Of a stretch of DNA of 64,000 nucleotides, positions 8,602 through 17,637 are shown piece by piece. The notes beneath the pieces were generated by a model. It was not told the origin of the DNA. It saw nothing but the letters and a program-made list of their open reading frames with translations, and made no database searches. The stretch's first letter is position 1; each line of letters starts with the position of its first letter. The position numbers and the translations under genes are program-made. The stretch comes from Guptibacillus hwajinpoensis (GTDB lineage: Bacteria > Bacillota > Bacilli > Bacillales > Guptibacillaceae), in contig NZ_JAIVKU010000003.1 in assembly GCF_020524165.1 (NCBI RefSeq), positions 576,135 through 640,134 of the forward strand. The letters are read 5' to 3'.

Positions 8602-9597
8602 ATGAATGGTAAACGATGGATTGCACTAGGAATTACAGTAGTTCTCATCATCGTGTCACTTGGCTTTAACTTTGTTTCAAGTTTGGCATTTGGCGGATGG
8701 CAGGAGGAAATGAATACATCAGACCAATTTGCTGAGACGGTTATCGAAGAAGGTAGTAGCTCGAATAAAATCGCCGTTCTTAATGTGGAAGGTGTTATTC
8801 AAGATACAGGAACAAATACTAGCTTTCTCCCTCAGGCAGGCTACAATCATGATGTGTTCATGAAACGTTTAGAACATGCTGCAGAAGATAAAAGTGTAAA
8901 AGGGATTATCTTAAGACTGAATACCCCAGGTGGTGGCGTTGTAGAAAGTGAAGAAATTCATGATAAACTTTTAGAGATTAAAGAGAAAACAGATAAACCG
9001 ATCTATGCCTCAATGGGCAGTATGACAGCTTCTGCTGGTTATTACATTTCTGCTCCGACAGATAAGATTGTAGCAAGCCCTTCAACCATCACGGGTTCAA
9101 TTGGAGTGATAATGCAATCAATGAACTATGCAGAATTGGCTGAGAAAGTGGGCGTGAAGTGGGAAACGATTAAGAGTGGCCCGCATAAAGATATTATGTC
9201 ACCAAGCCGTGAAATGACTAAAGAAGAGCGAGAAATATTACAATCAATGATTGATAATTCTTACGATGAGTTTGTTCGAGTCGTGAGTGAAGGCAGAGGA
9301 CTAGATGAAAGCAAAGTGCGAGAACTTGCCGATGGTAGAATCTACGATGGAAGACAAGCGAAAGAAGTAAACCTAGTAGACGATCTGGGGAATTTAGAAG
9401 ATACGATTGAAGGCATGAAAAAAGACCTTGGTGATAATAAACTACAAGTTGTTCAATATAAGCAAAATCTTGGATTAAATTCGTTGTTTGAAATGACAGC
9501 TGCTAAGTTAATGGGTCCAGATAAAGATTTACTGGGCATTCAACAGCTTCTATCAACGCCACAATCCCCTGAGTTAATGTATTTATATTCTGAATAA
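8602..9597 (+). CDS. sppA: Signal peptide peptidase SppA
   Basis: Membrane-anchored serine protease (peptidase S49) that digests cleaved signal peptides and helps with envelope stress and lantibiotic resistance. The 331-aa protein has one N-terminal membrane segment (about 6-28). The Ser-Lys dyad is visible: Ser144 in MTASAGYY and Lys196 in SGPHKDIMSP. LNTPGGGVVES forms part of the active-site region. yteJ starts 13 bp downstream, so the pair is an operon, probably driven by the SigW-type promoter just upstream. Confidence 0.95.
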   Translation: MNGKRWIALGITVVLIIVSLGFNFVSSLAFGGWQEEMNTSDQFAETVIEEGSSSNKIAVLNVEGVIQDTGTNTSFLPQAGYNHDVFMKRLEHAAEDKSVKGIILRLNTPGGGVVESEEIHDKLLEIKEKTDKPIYASMGSMTASAGYYISAPTDKIVASPSTITGSIGVIMQSMNYAELAEKVGVKWETIKSGPHKDIMSPSREMTKEEREILQSMIDNSYDEFVRVVSEGRGLDESKVRELADGRIYDGRQAKEVNLVDDLGNLEDTIEGMKKDLGDNKLQVVQYKQNLGLNSLFEMTAAKLMGPDKDLLGIQQLLSTPQSPELMYLYSE

Positions 9598-9610
9598 GGA
9601 GGCAGGCATA

Positions 9611-10084
9611 ATGGATGAAACAATGAGTGTGACTGCCTCTCCCGCATCGATAGACACAGAAGTAAAGCACGAACGTTTTGCGGGCTTCTGGATGCGTTTT
9701 TGGGCATATTTAATTGACATTATTGTGGTAGCAAGTTTGAACGGCATTCTCATTACACCTCTAATAAGAGGGTTTAATTTACCTGGAACAGAACCAGCTA
9801 TTTTACCTTTACAGGCATTTTTAACCGGTATCGTTTACTATGCGTATTTTATATTGATGACAAAATTTTTGTCCCAGACTCTAGGAAAAATGCTTTTCGG
9901 GCTAAAAGTAGCATCACTTAAAAACACAAAGTTAACTTGGGGAACCGTTATTTTTAGAGAAGGAATAGGGCGCTTTATTAGCAAGACAATTTTATTTGTA
10001 GGTTTCCTCGTAGTGGCCTTTACAAATAAGAAACAGGGAATTCATGATTTGTTTGCCGATACAAGCGTCATTCATGAAGATTAA
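9611..10084 (+). CDS. yteJ: RDD-family membrane protein YteJ
   Basis: A 157-aa integral membrane protein with three hydrophobic segments and the RDD signature: Arg in GFWMRFWAYLID with the following Asp, and a later conserved Asp in GIHDLFADT. Function is not established. It is co-transcribed with sppA, as in B. subtilis where YteJ takes part in the SppA-linked envelope stress response. GGAGG 7 bp before the ATG sets the start. Confidence 0.88.
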   Translation: MDETMSVTASPASIDTEVKHERFAGFWMRFWAYLIDIIVVASLNGILITPLIRGFNLPGTEPAILPLQAFLTGIVYYAYFILMTKFLSQTLGKMLFGLKVASLKNTKLTWGTVIFREGIGRFISKTILFVGFLVVAFTNKKQGIHDLFADTSVIHED

Positions 10085-10100
10085 ATATATGCATGATGAA

Positions 10101-10130
10101 TAAACCTGTCCGTATTGGGCAGGTTTATTT
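10101..10130 (+). terminator. Terminator after yteJ
   Basis: An 11-bp stem (TAAACCTGTCC with GGGCAGGTTTA, one G-U pair, loop GTATT) followed by TTTATTTTAT. Confidence 0.8.
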
Positions 10131-10181
10131 TATACTCTAATTTTTCTACTCTTGCAAAAAATAAAAGGAGAGAGATGTGTT

Positions 10182-10781
10182 GTGATTATTGCGATCGCTG
10201 CTATTCTTTTAATCTTAATCATTGCATCCTTACCTCTTATTGTTTTTTCTACTGTAAGAGTAACGGTGATTATGGAACATTCTTCAACGGTGGAGGAACT
10301 TCAGATAGCTGTCAGAGCGCTTTTTGGACTTGTTGTTTATGAAACGACTATTCCACTAATTGATTTATTTGAAGATGGGGAAGAAACGATAAAAAAGAAG
10401 GAGAGAGAAAAGGGGTTTAAAGGTGAAACAAAAGAGTTAATTCAGGTTATTAAAAAAGCATTTCGTTCTCGAAAGTCTTTCTTATTTTTTTTGAAAAGAG
10501 TAAGGTTCAAAAACATTCAATGGGAAACCAATTTTGGAATGGGCAATGCTGCGAATACAGCCGTCTTTGCTGAGCTTGTATTGAATGCAAAGGTAGCGAT
10601 TTTTGCGGTTCTGTCCCATTACTCAAACCTTCATACAATGCCGCAGCTCATTGTTACGCCAATTTATGAAATGAAAACAATTCAAACCTATATGAGATGC
10701 ATGATTACGTTTAAACTGGGGCATGCTATGATCGCGGTAATTAAATTGATGAAGTCTCAGAGAAAGCTTCAGGAGGCTTAG
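10182..10781 (+). CDS. ytfI: DUF2953 sporulation-associated membrane protein YtfI
   Basis: About 199 aa, with one N-terminal membrane segment (VIIAIAAILLILIIASLPL) and a mostly basic soluble remainder. Its place directly before ytfJ is the same as B. subtilis ytfI, a forespore-expressed gene of unknown biochemical role. A TTG at 10152 would extend it upstream, but AAAGGAGAG at 10165-10172 fits the GTG at 10182, which also puts the membrane segment at the N terminus. Confidence 0.75.
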   Translation: MIIAIAAILLILIIASLPLIVFSTVRVTVIMEHSSTVEELQIAVRALFGLVVYETTIPLIDLFEDGEETIKKKEREKGFKGETKELIQVIKKAFRSRKSFLFFLKRVRFKNIQWETNFGMGNAANTAVFAELVLNAKVAIFAVLSHYSNLHTMPQLIVTPIYEMKTIQTYMRCMITFKLGHAMIAVIKLMKSQRKLQEA

Positions 10782-10809
10782 CGGTTTAGAAAGTGAAGGA
10801 GGAAAACAA

Positions 10810-11331
10810 ATGCCTGAACATCCAATTGAAGGGTTAATGCAAACGGCGATGGAGAACTTGAAGGACATGATCGATGTAAACACGATTATTGGGGATCCGG
10901 TCGAAACTCCAGATGGGAGTGTCATATTGACGGTTTCAAAGGTTGGATTTGGCTTTGCTGCTGGTGGTAGCGAATTTATGTTAAAACAACAGTCGAATCA
11001 GCAAGGGCAAAGTAAAGGGGAACCATTTGGCGGTGGAAGTGGTGGCGGAGTTTCCATTACCCCCATTGCCTTTCTAATTGTCAGTGCTGGAGATATTAAA
11101 ATGATTCACCTTGACAATACGACGCATCTTTACGAAAGACTACTTGACCTTGCACCGCAAGCTATCGAAAAGGTACAAAGTATTCTTCAGAACATGAACC
11201 AGAATTCAAATGGAAAGAAGAGCGAGAGCCAACAGAACGGGTCTGGTTCATCAAGACAAAGCTCCCAATCAAAACATCTCTTCCGAGGTCAGCAGCGACA
11301 GGACGATCATAAGCAAGATCTCGATTTTTAA
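10810..11331 (+). CDS. ytfJ: Spore protein YtfJ / GerW family
   Basis: A 173-aa protein of the GerW (YtfJ) family, associated with spore germination in Bacillus and made in the forespore. It begins [33 protein letters not shown], which is highly characteristic. Glycine-rich [16 protein letters not shown] follows, then an extended low-complexity Ser/Gln-rich tail from about residue 135. That tail makes it some 20 aa longer than the B. subtilis protein. It starts 29 bp after ytfI behind GAAGGAGGA. Confidence 0.9.
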   Translation: MPEHPIEGLMQTAMENLKDMIDVNTIIGDPVETPDGSVILTVSKVGFGFAAGGSEFMLKQQSNQQGQSKGEPFGGGSGGGVSITPIAFLIVSAGDIKMIHLDNTTHLYERLLDLAPQAIEKVQSILQNMNQNSNGKKSESQQNGSGSSRQSSQSKHLFRGQQRQDDHKQDLDF

Positions 11332-11358
11332 GCTACTTTTTCATGAGGTAGCTTTTTT
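11330..11358 (+). terminator. Terminator of ytfIJ
   Basis: A 7-bp stem AAGCTAC with GTAGCTT, overlapping the ytfJ stop codon, followed by a T7 run. Confidence 0.78.
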
Positions 11359-11380
11359 TGATGTTGCTACTGCTGATTTC

Positions 11381-11409
11381 TTGAAATCTAGCGGTTTCAC
11401 CTATATGAT
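11381..11409 (+). promoter_or_regulatory. SigA promoter of tpx
   Basis: TTGAAA (11381-11386), 17 bp and TATGAT (11404-11409), 44 bp before the tpx ATG. Confidence 0.7.
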
Positions 11410-11452
11410 GAAATCAGTCGTACATACGACCAATTATGAAGGAGGTATGAAC

Positions 11453-11950
11453 ATGGCTAACATTACATTTAAGGAAACACCAATGACACTTTTAGGTGAA
11501 GAAGTAAAAGTTGGTGATAAGGCTCCTGAGTTTACTGTCCTAGCAAATGATTTATCTGAAAAGACGCTTGAAGATTATCAGGGTATCCGCCTTATAAGTG
11601 TCGTTCCATCACTTGATACAGGTGTTTGTGATGCACAAACACGTAAATTCAATGAGGAAGCAGCTAAGCTGGATAACGTCAATGTATTAACCATTAGTGC
11701 AGATCTTCCATTTGCTCAAAAACGCTGGTGTGGTGCTACTGGCATTGAGGATGCCATTACCTTATCCGATCATCGTGATCTTTCTTTTGGTAAAGCGTTC
11801 GGCGTTGCGATGCAGGAACTTCGCTTACTAGCAAGAGCTGTGTTTGTAGTGAATAGTAAAGGTGAGGTTGTATACACAGAGTATGTAAGTGAAGCGACTA
11901 ACCATCCAGATTATGATGCAGCTTTAAACGCTGTAAAACAAGCAGATTAA
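11453..11950 (+). CDS. tpx: Thiol peroxidase Tpx (2-Cys peroxiredoxin)
   Basis: Reduces hydrogen and alkyl peroxides in the cytoplasm with electrons from thioredoxin. The 165-aa protein has the peroxidatic cysteine in DTGVCDAQT (Cys59) and the resolving cysteine in RWCGATG (Cys93), the arrangement of the atypical 2-Cys Tpx group. The open frame extends upstream to 11210, but GGAGG at 11441-11445 fits the ATG at 11453, which gives the family length. It is monocistronic with a strong promoter and terminator. Confidence 0.95.
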   Translation: MANITFKETPMTLLGEEVKVGDKAPEFTVLANDLSEKTLEDYQGIRLISVVPSLDTGVCDAQTRKFNEEAAKLDNVNVLTISADLPFAQKRWCGATGIEDAITLSDHRDLSFGKAFGVAMQELRLLARAVFVVNSKGEVVYTEYVSEATNHPDYDAALNAVKQAD

Positions 11951-11958
11951 ACCTTTGC

Positions 11959-11996
11959 AAAAGGACTTCGATGATTTTCATCGAAGTCCTTTTTTA
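11959..11996 (+). terminator. Terminator of tpx
   Basis: A stem of at least 14 bp (AAGGACTTCGATGA with TCATCGAAGTCCTT) followed by a T run. Confidence 0.92.
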
Positions 11997-12072
11997 CCGG
12001 TTTAAAATCTCCTGGGAGTACAATGATTTAAAGAGAAGGGGATATCCATTAGCGGTTTCATATCCACCATTG

Positions 12073-12101
12073 TTGCGAAAGAAGTCAAGACTGTTTACAA
12101 T
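12073..12101 (+). promoter_or_regulatory. SigA promoter of ytxK
   Basis: TTGCGA (12073-12078), 17 bp and TACAAT (12096-12101), 27 bp before the ATG. Confidence 0.62.
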
Positions 12102-12128
12102 AGGGACGAACTGATAGGAGGTCAATTA

Positions 12129-13121
12129 ATGTCCGAATTAACTGTAGAAAATCTATTTAACGTGTTAGATGAATCAACACTTGTCATTCAAAATAAGCTA
12201 GAAATTTCTTATCTTGAAGCGCTTGTCGAGACAGGTTTGAATTTATTTGAAAATAAAGTCCTTCAAGAAGAACTAGATGCTGATACGATCTTACGTCTTA
12301 AAAATTTATATGACTCATGCGGTCTTGACGGAGCGAAACAAGAAACAGTACGAAAAGGGATTCAACTCGCTCTGCTTAAAGGAATGAAAAAAGGTATTCA
12401 ACCTCACCATGCGATGACACCCGATAGTGTTGCGCATTTAATTGGCTATCTTGTGAAAAAATATAAAGAGGTTCTAAATCTTGATCACATGAAGATTTTA
12501 GATCCTGCTGTTGGGACAGGGAACCTGCTAACTTCCGTCCTGAATCAATTGGAAGGGGAAAACGTTGAAGCGTACGGTGCTGAACCTGACGATCTGCTTT
12601 TACACCTTGGATTTGTAAATGCTAATTTGCAAAAACACCAGGTTGAATTCCTACACCAGGATAGTGTGAAGCCACTCTATATTCCTCAAGTGAACACGGT
12701 GGTGACCGATTTACCAGTTGGTTATTATCCACATGAAGAGGCAGCAGCGAATTACGAATTAAAAGCAGCAGAAGGCATGTCTTATGTTCATCATCTTTTA
12801 ATTGAACAAAGTTTAAACATGACGGAGGACTCTGGCATGCTGTTCTTAATGATTCCAAATTTCCTCTTCGGTGATGATGGTGCAAAGGAAGTAAGAAATT
12901 TGCTGAACGACCGCTCGGTTATACATGGGATTATTCAATTACCAACTAGCCTGTTTGCGAATGAATCGCAAGCGAAAAGTATCCTTGTTACTCAGAAAAA
13001 AGGGGAACAGACTTTGAAGCCAAAGCAAGTTATGATGGCGAAATTGCCTTCGTTCTCAAATCGTGAAGCGATGTTAAACATGATGCAACAAATCAATGGC
13101 TGGTTTTCACAGCTTTCCTAA
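12129..13121 (+). CDS. ytxK: Class I SAM-dependent methyltransferase-like protein YtxK
   Basis: A 330-aa protein related to the N6-adenine DNA methylase fold. It has motif I LDPAVGTGNLL at about 124-134. At the motif IV position it reads TDLPVGYYP instead of the NPPY or DPPY that N6-adenine methylases need. With no adjacent restriction gene and fixed synteny between tpx and ackA, it is unlikely to be part of a restriction system. The substrate is unknown. The N-terminal ~100 residues are helical and form no domain I recognise. Confidence 0.85.
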   Translation: MSELTVENLFNVLDESTLVIQNKLEISYLEALVETGLNLFENKVLQEELDADTILRLKNLYDSCGLDGAKQETVRKGIQLALLKGMKKGIQPHHAMTPDSVAHLIGYLVKKYKEVLNLDHMKILDPAVGTGNLLTSVLNQLEGENVEAYGAEPDDLLLHLGFVNANLQKHQVEFLHQDSVKPLYIPQVNTVVTDLPVGYYPHEEAAANYELKAAEGMSYVHHLLIEQSLNMTEDSGMLFLMIPNFLFGDDGAKEVRNLLNDRSVIHGIIQLPTSLFANESQAKSILVTQKKGEQTLKPKQVMMAKLPSFSNREAMLNMMQQINGWFSQLS

Positions 13122-13127
13122 CAAAAG

Positions 13128-13140
13128 TGAAACGTTTACA
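13128..13140 (+). promoter_or_regulatory. cre-like site 1 upstream of ackA
   Basis: TGAAACGTTTACA resembles a CcpA cre, with one base fewer in the centre than the 14-bp consensus. Its centre is about 84 bp upstream of the probable start of transcription. Confidence 0.4.
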
Positions 13141-13165
13141 AATCTGAATTGGCGGAATACTTGGA

Positions 13166-13180
13166 TGTAAGCGGTTTTCA
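13166..13180 (+). promoter_or_regulatory. cre-like site 2 upstream of ackA
   Basis: TGTAAGCGGTTTTCA resembles cre with one extra base in the right half. It lies just upstream of the -35 element, where CcpA activates ackA in B. subtilis. Confidence 0.5.
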
Positions 13181-13182
13181 CC

Positions 13183-13211
13183 TTGAATAAAGTAGTGGTC
13201 GGTGTTTAAAT
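13183..13211 (+). promoter_or_regulatory. Probable SigA promoter of ackA
   Basis: TTGAAT (13183-13188), 17 bp and TTAAAT (13206-13211). A weak -10 fits a promoter that needs an activator. Confidence 0.5.
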
Positions 13212-13302
13212 AATAAGAGTGCTAAAGATAGAAGGGGCTTACCCTTCTATTTTCGTGTCGTATTCTAATTTTAATTTTACTGAATTAAAGGAGCTGTCAC
13301 AT

Positions 13303-14490
13303 ATGGCGAAAATAATCGCAATCAACGCCGGTAGTTCTTCGTTGAAGTTTCAACTTTTAAATATGCCGGAAGAAACTGTTATCACAAAAGGACTCGTGGA
13401 GAGAATCGGCCTTGATGACGCCATTTTTACAATAGAAGTGAACGGTGAAAAGAAAGAAGAAATTACAAACATTCCTGATCATGCAGTAGCAGTTAAAATG
13501 CTATTGGACAAGCTGATTAGTTTCTCCATTATTTCTTCTTACGATGAAATTGAAGGTGTTGGACACCGTGTTGTACATGGTGGAGAGAAGTTTAACGATT
13601 CTGCTATGATCACAGATGAAGTCCTTGCTGGAATTGAGGAAGTATCAGAGCTTGCTCCATTGCATAATCCTGCAAACCTTGTGGGTATTCGTGCGTTCCG
13701 CGAGATCTTGCCAGAGGTTCCATCTGTAGCCGTATTTGATACAGCATTCCACCAGTCAATGCCGGAGCAATCGTTCTTATATAGCTTGCCATATGAATAT
13801 TATGAAGACTACGGTGTACGTAAGTATGGGTTTCACGGAACTTCTCACCAGTATGTCTCAGAGCGCGCTGCAGAAATGCTTGGTCGTCCGCTTGATCAAC
13901 TACGTCTTCTTTCTTGTCACCTTGGTAACGGGGCAAGTATTGCAGCAATTGAAGGCGGAAAGTCAATCGATACTTCCATGGGCTTTACACCACTCGCTGG
14001 TGTGACGATGGGAACACGTTCTGGAAATATCGATCCTGCCTTAATTCCATTTATTATGGAAAAGACTGGCCAAACTGCAGAAGAGGTTATGAACACGTTG
14101 AATAAGAAAAGTGGTCTTCTTGGTGTATCTGGTTTCTCAAGTGATCTTCGCGATATCACAAGTAAAGCAGAAGCTGGAAATGAACGTGCTGAACTTGCGC
14201 TGGAAGTATTTACTTCACGTATTCACAAGTACATTGGATCTTACGCTGCACGTATGTCCGGATTAGACGCAATTATTTTCACAGCAGGAATCGGCGAAAA
14301 TAGTGACGCCGTTCGTGCACGAGTGTTACGTGGACTTGAATTCATGGGCGTTTATTGGGATCCAGCTCTAAACAAGGTGAGAGGGAAAGAAGCTTTCATT
14401 AATTACCCTCACTCACCAGTAAAAGTCATGATTATCCCAACAAATGAAGAAGTTGTGATTGCACGAGATACTGTTCGACTTTCTAAATAA
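13303..14490 (+). CDS. ackA: Acetate kinase
   Basis: Interconverts acetyl phosphate plus ADP with acetate plus ATP, the last step of overflow metabolism. The 395-aa protein shows both family signatures, [13 protein letters not shown] near the N terminus and GYRVVHGG-like [11 protein letters not shown] at about 85-95, plus the FDTAFHQ and FTAGIGENS segments. An open frame reaches back to 13219, but AAAGGAGCTG at 13287-13296 fits the ATG at 13303. The two upstream cre-like sites suggest CcpA activation in rich carbon, as known for B. subtilis ackA. Confidence 0.97.
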   Translation: MAKIIAINAGSSSLKFQLLNMPEETVITKGLVERIGLDDAIFTIEVNGEKKEEITNIPDHAVAVKMLLDKLISFSIISSYDEIEGVGHRVVHGGEKFNDSAMITDEVLAGIEEVSELAPLHNPANLVGIRAFREILPEVPSVAVFDTAFHQSMPEQSFLYSLPYEYYEDYGVRKYGFHGTSHQYVSERAAEMLGRPLDQLRLLSCHLGNGASIAAIEGGKSIDTSMGFTPLAGVTMGTRSGNIDPALIPFIMEKTGQTAEEVMNTLNKKSGLLGVSGFSSDLRDITSKAEAGNERAELALEVFTSRIHKYIGSYAARMSGLDAIIFTAGIGENSDAVRARVLRGLEFMGVYWDPALNKVRGKEAFINYPHSPVKVMIIPTNEEVVIARDTVRLSK

Positions 14491-14493
14491 ATC

Positions 14494-14524
14494 AAGAGCA
14501 CCCGAGAAGGGTGCTCTTTTTTTG
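14494..14524 (+). terminator. Terminator of ackA
   Basis: A perfect 10-bp stem AAGAGCACCC with GGGTGCTCTT followed by TTTTTT. Confidence 0.92.
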
Positions 14525-14604
14525 TTGTGTTCTTTCACCTTTGTTGGAAGTTTTTGAAGGGAAAAGATACAATATAAAAAAGGGGTTGAAGGGAGCGATA
14601 TCAA

Positions 14605-15459
14605 TTGGTTTGGACTGAAAGAGAACAGAAAAGAATGGCCTCCATCCATTTATGGGAAGAAGTGCACTTTGCACATGAAGCAACTGACGTCGAACGAACG
14701 TTTCAGAAATACTATACCCACCGGCTTAATCAGCTGGATTCTAACGCAAAAAAACGTTTGTATGCCGTAATGGACTCGATACTTTTTCATATGCATTCGC
14801 TTATACAAAATTCCCAGTCACAGGTCGATGCTAGTCATCGACTGTTAACCGATGCGCGCTTGTTCCATCCAGAAATTGAGCAAATTCAGGATATGAAAAA
14901 CTTATCTATTGACCAGCTTGTTTACATTGCTGATCAACAAATTGCTCGTCAGCGTATGGTTTCGTTAGCCCAAGGGGGACTTACGGGTACTGGGAGTTTT
15001 CTGTTACTAGGTCTTGATTTACCCGCGGTACTCGCGATTAACTTGCGAACGGTACAGCTTATCGCAATGACATATGGTTACCCTGTCAATTACCCTTCTG
15101 AAATGATGATAGCGCTTAAAGTTTTTCACATGGCCACTCTTCCTAAAGGTTTACAAGAGCGAGCCTGGCGAGAACTAGAGGAAGAGGTAAAGCAGGAACA
15201 GGCACACCCCTATTTTTATGAAGGACCTGAGGGGATTGCTGACGCTAACTGGCTACAGGGACCGATGAAGCAAATCATTAAAGGTACTGTTCTCATGATG
15301 TTACGAAAAAAAATGATTCAAGGCATTCCGATTCTTGGCATTGCGATTGGCGCAGCCGTGAACTATCGATTTACAAGGTCAGTAAGTGAAGTTGCTCATA
15401 AGTTCTATGAAAAGCGTTTTCTAAATGAACTGAGAGAGGAGTTTGGAAATGAGTTCTAG
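14605..15459 (+). CDS. EcsC-family protein
   Basis: A 284-aa protein of the EcsC family. It has a hydrophobic central region with GGLTGTGSFLLLGLDLPAVLAINLRT split across about 122-148 and a second hydrophobic patch near 235-250 (IPILGIAIGAAVNYRFT). The family is named after the third gene of the B. subtilis ecs locus; its function is unclear. The start is a TTG behind GAAGGGAGCG. Its 3' end overlaps moaB by 11 bp, so the two are translationally coupled, though no functional link is evident. Confidence 0.8.
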   Translation: MVWTEREQKRMASIHLWEEVHFAHEATDVERTFQKYYTHRLNQLDSNAKKRLYAVMDSILFHMHSLIQNSQSQVDASHRLLTDARLFHPEIEQIQDMKNLSIDQLVYIADQQIARQRMVSLAQGGLTGTGSFLLLGLDLPAVLAINLRTVQLIAMTYGYPVNYPSEMMIALKVFHMATLPKGLQERAWRELEEEVKQEQAHPYFYEGPEGIADANWLQGPMKQIIKGTVLMMLRKKMIQGIPILGIAIGAAVNYRFTRSVSEVAHKFYEKRFLNELREEFGNEF

Positions 15460-15955
15460 TGAACATAAATCAAGTGCACCTAAAGTGATTAATTGTTTTA
15501 TTGTAACGGTTAGTGACACCAGAACAAATGAGACAGATAAAAGCGGGAAAATCATTTCTTCTTTCCTTGAAGAAAATGGTCATAAAGTGATCGAGCGAAT
15601 CATTGTAAAGGATGAGCAAGAGGAAATTCGTTCTGCTATTAAGCGAGGGATTATGGCTGGTGACGTAGATGCTGTTTTATCAAACGGAGGAACTGGTATA
15701 TCCAAAAGGGATGTCACCTATGAAGTTGTGGAAGCGATGCTTGAGAAGGAGCTAGCCGGGTTTGGTGAGCTGTTTCGTATGATTAGTTATACACAGGATA
15801 TCGGTTCGCCTGCTATGCTAAGTAGAGCCATTGGTGGGGTTTCAGGCGAAACGGCCATCTTTGCTATGCCTGGGTCTTCAGGTGCTGTGAAATTAGCCAT
15901 GTCTAAGTTGTTAATTCCAGAGCTACCTCACATTGTTAGAGAGCTTCGCAAATAG
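15449..15955 (+). CDS. moaB: Molybdenum cofactor biosynthesis protein MoaB
   Basis: A 168-aa MoaB/Mog-fold protein that binds molybdopterin and may adenylate it during molybdenum cofactor assembly. Visible marks are the N-terminal VTVSDTR, the SNGGTGISKRDVTYE loop at about 81-95 and FAMPGSSGAVKLAM near 138-151. A TTG at 15443 is in frame, but GAGAGAGGA is best spaced for the ATG at 15449. The gene lies next to ackA in B. subtilis; here an EcsC-family gene is interposed. Confidence 0.92.
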   Translation: MSSSEHKSSAPKVINCFIVTVSDTRTNETDKSGKIISSFLEENGHKVIERIIVKDEQEEIRSAIKRGIMAGDVDAVLSNGGTGISKRDVTYEVVEAMLEKELAGFGELFRMISYTQDIGSPAMLSRAIGGVSGETAIFAMPGSSGAVKLAMSKLLIPELPHIVRELRK

Positions 15956-16096
15956 CCGTTGTGTGGTTCATACATATTTATCATCTTAAGATAAAGTTTC
16001 ATTCAGTTCGTTAACAAGAAATCGTCAATCGATAAGTAACTCGCTCTGTTATTGGAAAGAATACGAAAGAAAGAACGAATAACAGGAGGCTACAGG

Positions 16097-16255
16097 ATGA
16101 CTGATAAGAAAAAGGAATTGATTTATGATGAAAATGGTGAAATGGCTGTGCATCAACAGCTGAGTGAATCGTACCAGAGTGGTGTCATTGATCAGGAAGA
16201 ACAAAAAGAAGCAAAGAAGCTTCCGCGTAAAGCTGATCGAAAAAGTTATTATTAA
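16097..16255 (+). CDS. Small charged protein of unknown function
   Basis: A 52-aa highly charged soluble peptide with no membrane segment (MTDKKKELIYDENGEMAVHQ at its start, ending in a basic patch RKADRKSYY). I do not recognise the family. AGGAGG at 16084-16089 is 7 bp before the ATG, which favours this start over the upstream in-frame 16052. The 140 bp after moaB hold a weak TTTATC/GATAAA hairpin at about 15977-15995. A strong terminator follows the gene. Confidence 0.7.
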   Translation: MTDKKKELIYDENGEMAVHQQLSESYQSGVIDQEEQKEAKKLPRKADRKSYY

Positions 16256-16256
16256 T

Positions 16257-16295
16257 AAAGAAAAAGCTCATGCACATCGCATGAGCTTTTTCTTT
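16257..16295. terminator. Bidirectional terminator
   Basis: A 17-bp perfect stem (left arm 16257-16273, right arm 16279-16295, 5-nt loop) with A-rich and T-rich flanks, between convergent genes. Confidence 0.9.
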
Positions 16296-16299
16296 ATGG

Positions 16300-17637
16300 C
16301 TACATAACCTGAATTTTCCCTAACTCAAATCGTTGGAAAAAAAGGTAAAGTACCCCTGTTAACAGAAACGATAAAAAGCCTGGTGAATAATCGGAAGGTA
16401 GCAGAAGATAAAGTAGAACGCCTACTAAAATAGCAAGAAATCCTGGACGATTCAATCTGTTCGTTTTCTCAGATAAAGTGTCGAGCATGGTGGAGGTAAA
16501 CCTTCCTTTTTTGATAACGATGAAATCCGTCACTATGACAGCTGATAAAGGGATAACTAAAGCACCAAGAAGAGAGATATACGACTCTGCCTCATCTACA
16601 AATGCTGGAAAAGCACTTAACGCTATAGCGGCGCAACCTAACAAAATGGCGCTCTTCACTCTTCCGAGGCATGGAAACGTGTTGAGGAGGCTATATCCTC
16701 CTGTATAGGCGTTGCTAATGTTGATCATAATCATTGAACAAAGTGCGGATGCAAAAATAAGAACTAACAGAAGGTGAGACTCTGTCTGTTGGCTTGTAAT
16801 TAAGAATGGGTTCCATGTTCCGGCAACTGCAGCAGTATAAGCACCAAGCAGTGCAGTTAACGTAAAGCCAAGTGTATTTCCAGAGAATATACCCCAAAAA
16901 GCATGCTGAGGAGATTTCGCATATCTAGCCATGTCTGAAGAACTACTAACTCCTGATACATATTGTACAAAAGCAAGACTAGCAAAGAAAAAGAATGCGG
17001 CGTTCGGTTCTCCTTTTAATGAAATAATCGATGAGTAACTGTTTCCATTTACAGAAGTAGTGAAGTAGACAAGGAACATCGCTACGCCTCCTGCAAATAA
17101 AAGTGGAAGAAAATATTTCGTTACTTTTTTTACAGCATCGAATCCGACTAAAGCAAGTAAGGCCATCACAGTAGCAAGAAAAAGGGACGTCGGAAGAAAT
17201 GAGAGATTGATCGAAAAAGCGCGTTTCATTAATTCAACGACCATATAGGTCCCGCCAATGGTTTGAACGGAAAACCAATAAAGTGACGTGATTGTTCTTA
17301 CGGGTGATGCAAAGTATTGGGCTCCCTTGACTCCAACAAATGCGCGCACAGCGTATTGGGAAGGAATTCCCCGTCGTGCTCCCGGAAAGGATAAGAATGA
17401 AACAAATAGAAAAGCGACGGTTGCTCCAAATACGGTAGCAAGTACGGCCCAAATAAAGTTAAGCCCACCTTCAAGAACAGCGAGCGCTGGCACAAGGAAA
17501 TTCCCAGCGTTTACAGATACAGCCATTTGAATCATGGCATATTCGTACCAGTGAGTTGTACGTGAGGTTTCGGGGACAGATTCAAGACCATATCGTTCAA
17601 TTTGGAGGGGGTTGGATGATTTTTGTAAACTATTCAT
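16300..17637 (-). CDS. Nucleobase/cytosine permease-like NCS1 transporter
   Basis: A 445-aa membrane protein with about 12 hydrophobic segments of the nucleobase:cation symporter-1 (purine-cytosine permease, CodB-like) family. The N-terminal ESVPETSRTTHWYEYAMIQMA and the following VNAGNFLVP segment correspond to the family's substrate- and ion-binding first helices. The substrate could be cytosine, a purine or a related cofactor precursor. The gene stands alone with no nucleobase enzyme beside it, so context does not help. AAAAGGAGAG precedes the ATG. Confidence 0.82.
   Translation of the reverse strand: MNSLQKSSNPLQIERYGLESVPETSRTTHWYEYAMIQMAVSVNAGNFLVPALAVLEGGLNFIWAVLATVFGATVAFLFVSFLSFPGARRGIPSQYAVRAFVGVKGAQYFASPVRTITSLYWFSVQTIGGTYMVVELMKRAFSINLSFLPTSLFLATVMALLALVGFDAVKKVTKYFLPLLFAGGVAMFLVYFTTSVNGNSYSSIISLKGEPNAAFFFFASLAFVQYVSGVSSSSDMARYAKSPQHAFWGIFSGNTLGFTLTALLGAYTAAVAGTWNPFLITSQQTESHLLLVLIFASALCSMIMINISNAYTGGYSLLNTFPCLGRVKSAILLGCAAIALSAFPAFVDEAESYISLLGALVIPLSAVIVTDFIVIKKGRFTSTMLDTLSEKTNRLNRPGFLAILVGVLLYLLLPSDYSPGFLSFLLTGVLYLFFQRFELGKIQVM

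Noticed and set aside
11210..11452. Upstream extension of the tpx frame
   Set aside because: It overlaps ytfJ, its terminator and the tpx promoter; the ribosome binding site fits the ATG at 11453.
13610..13966. Long antisense frames inside ackA, pyk, accD and other well-expressed genes
   Set aside because: They are mirror images of biased codon use in the sense genes, without ribosome binding sites or recognisable proteins.
14691..14704. CGAACGAACGTTTC, a close match to the LexA/DinR box
   Set aside because: It lies about 90 bp inside the EcsC-family coding region, not at a promoter, and no SOS gene is adjacent. Most likely chance.
16046..16085. CTGTTATT/AATAACAG inverted repeat with a 24-nt loop before the 52-aa gene
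   Set aside because: Short arms and a long loop; compatible with chance, though it touches the ribosome binding site.
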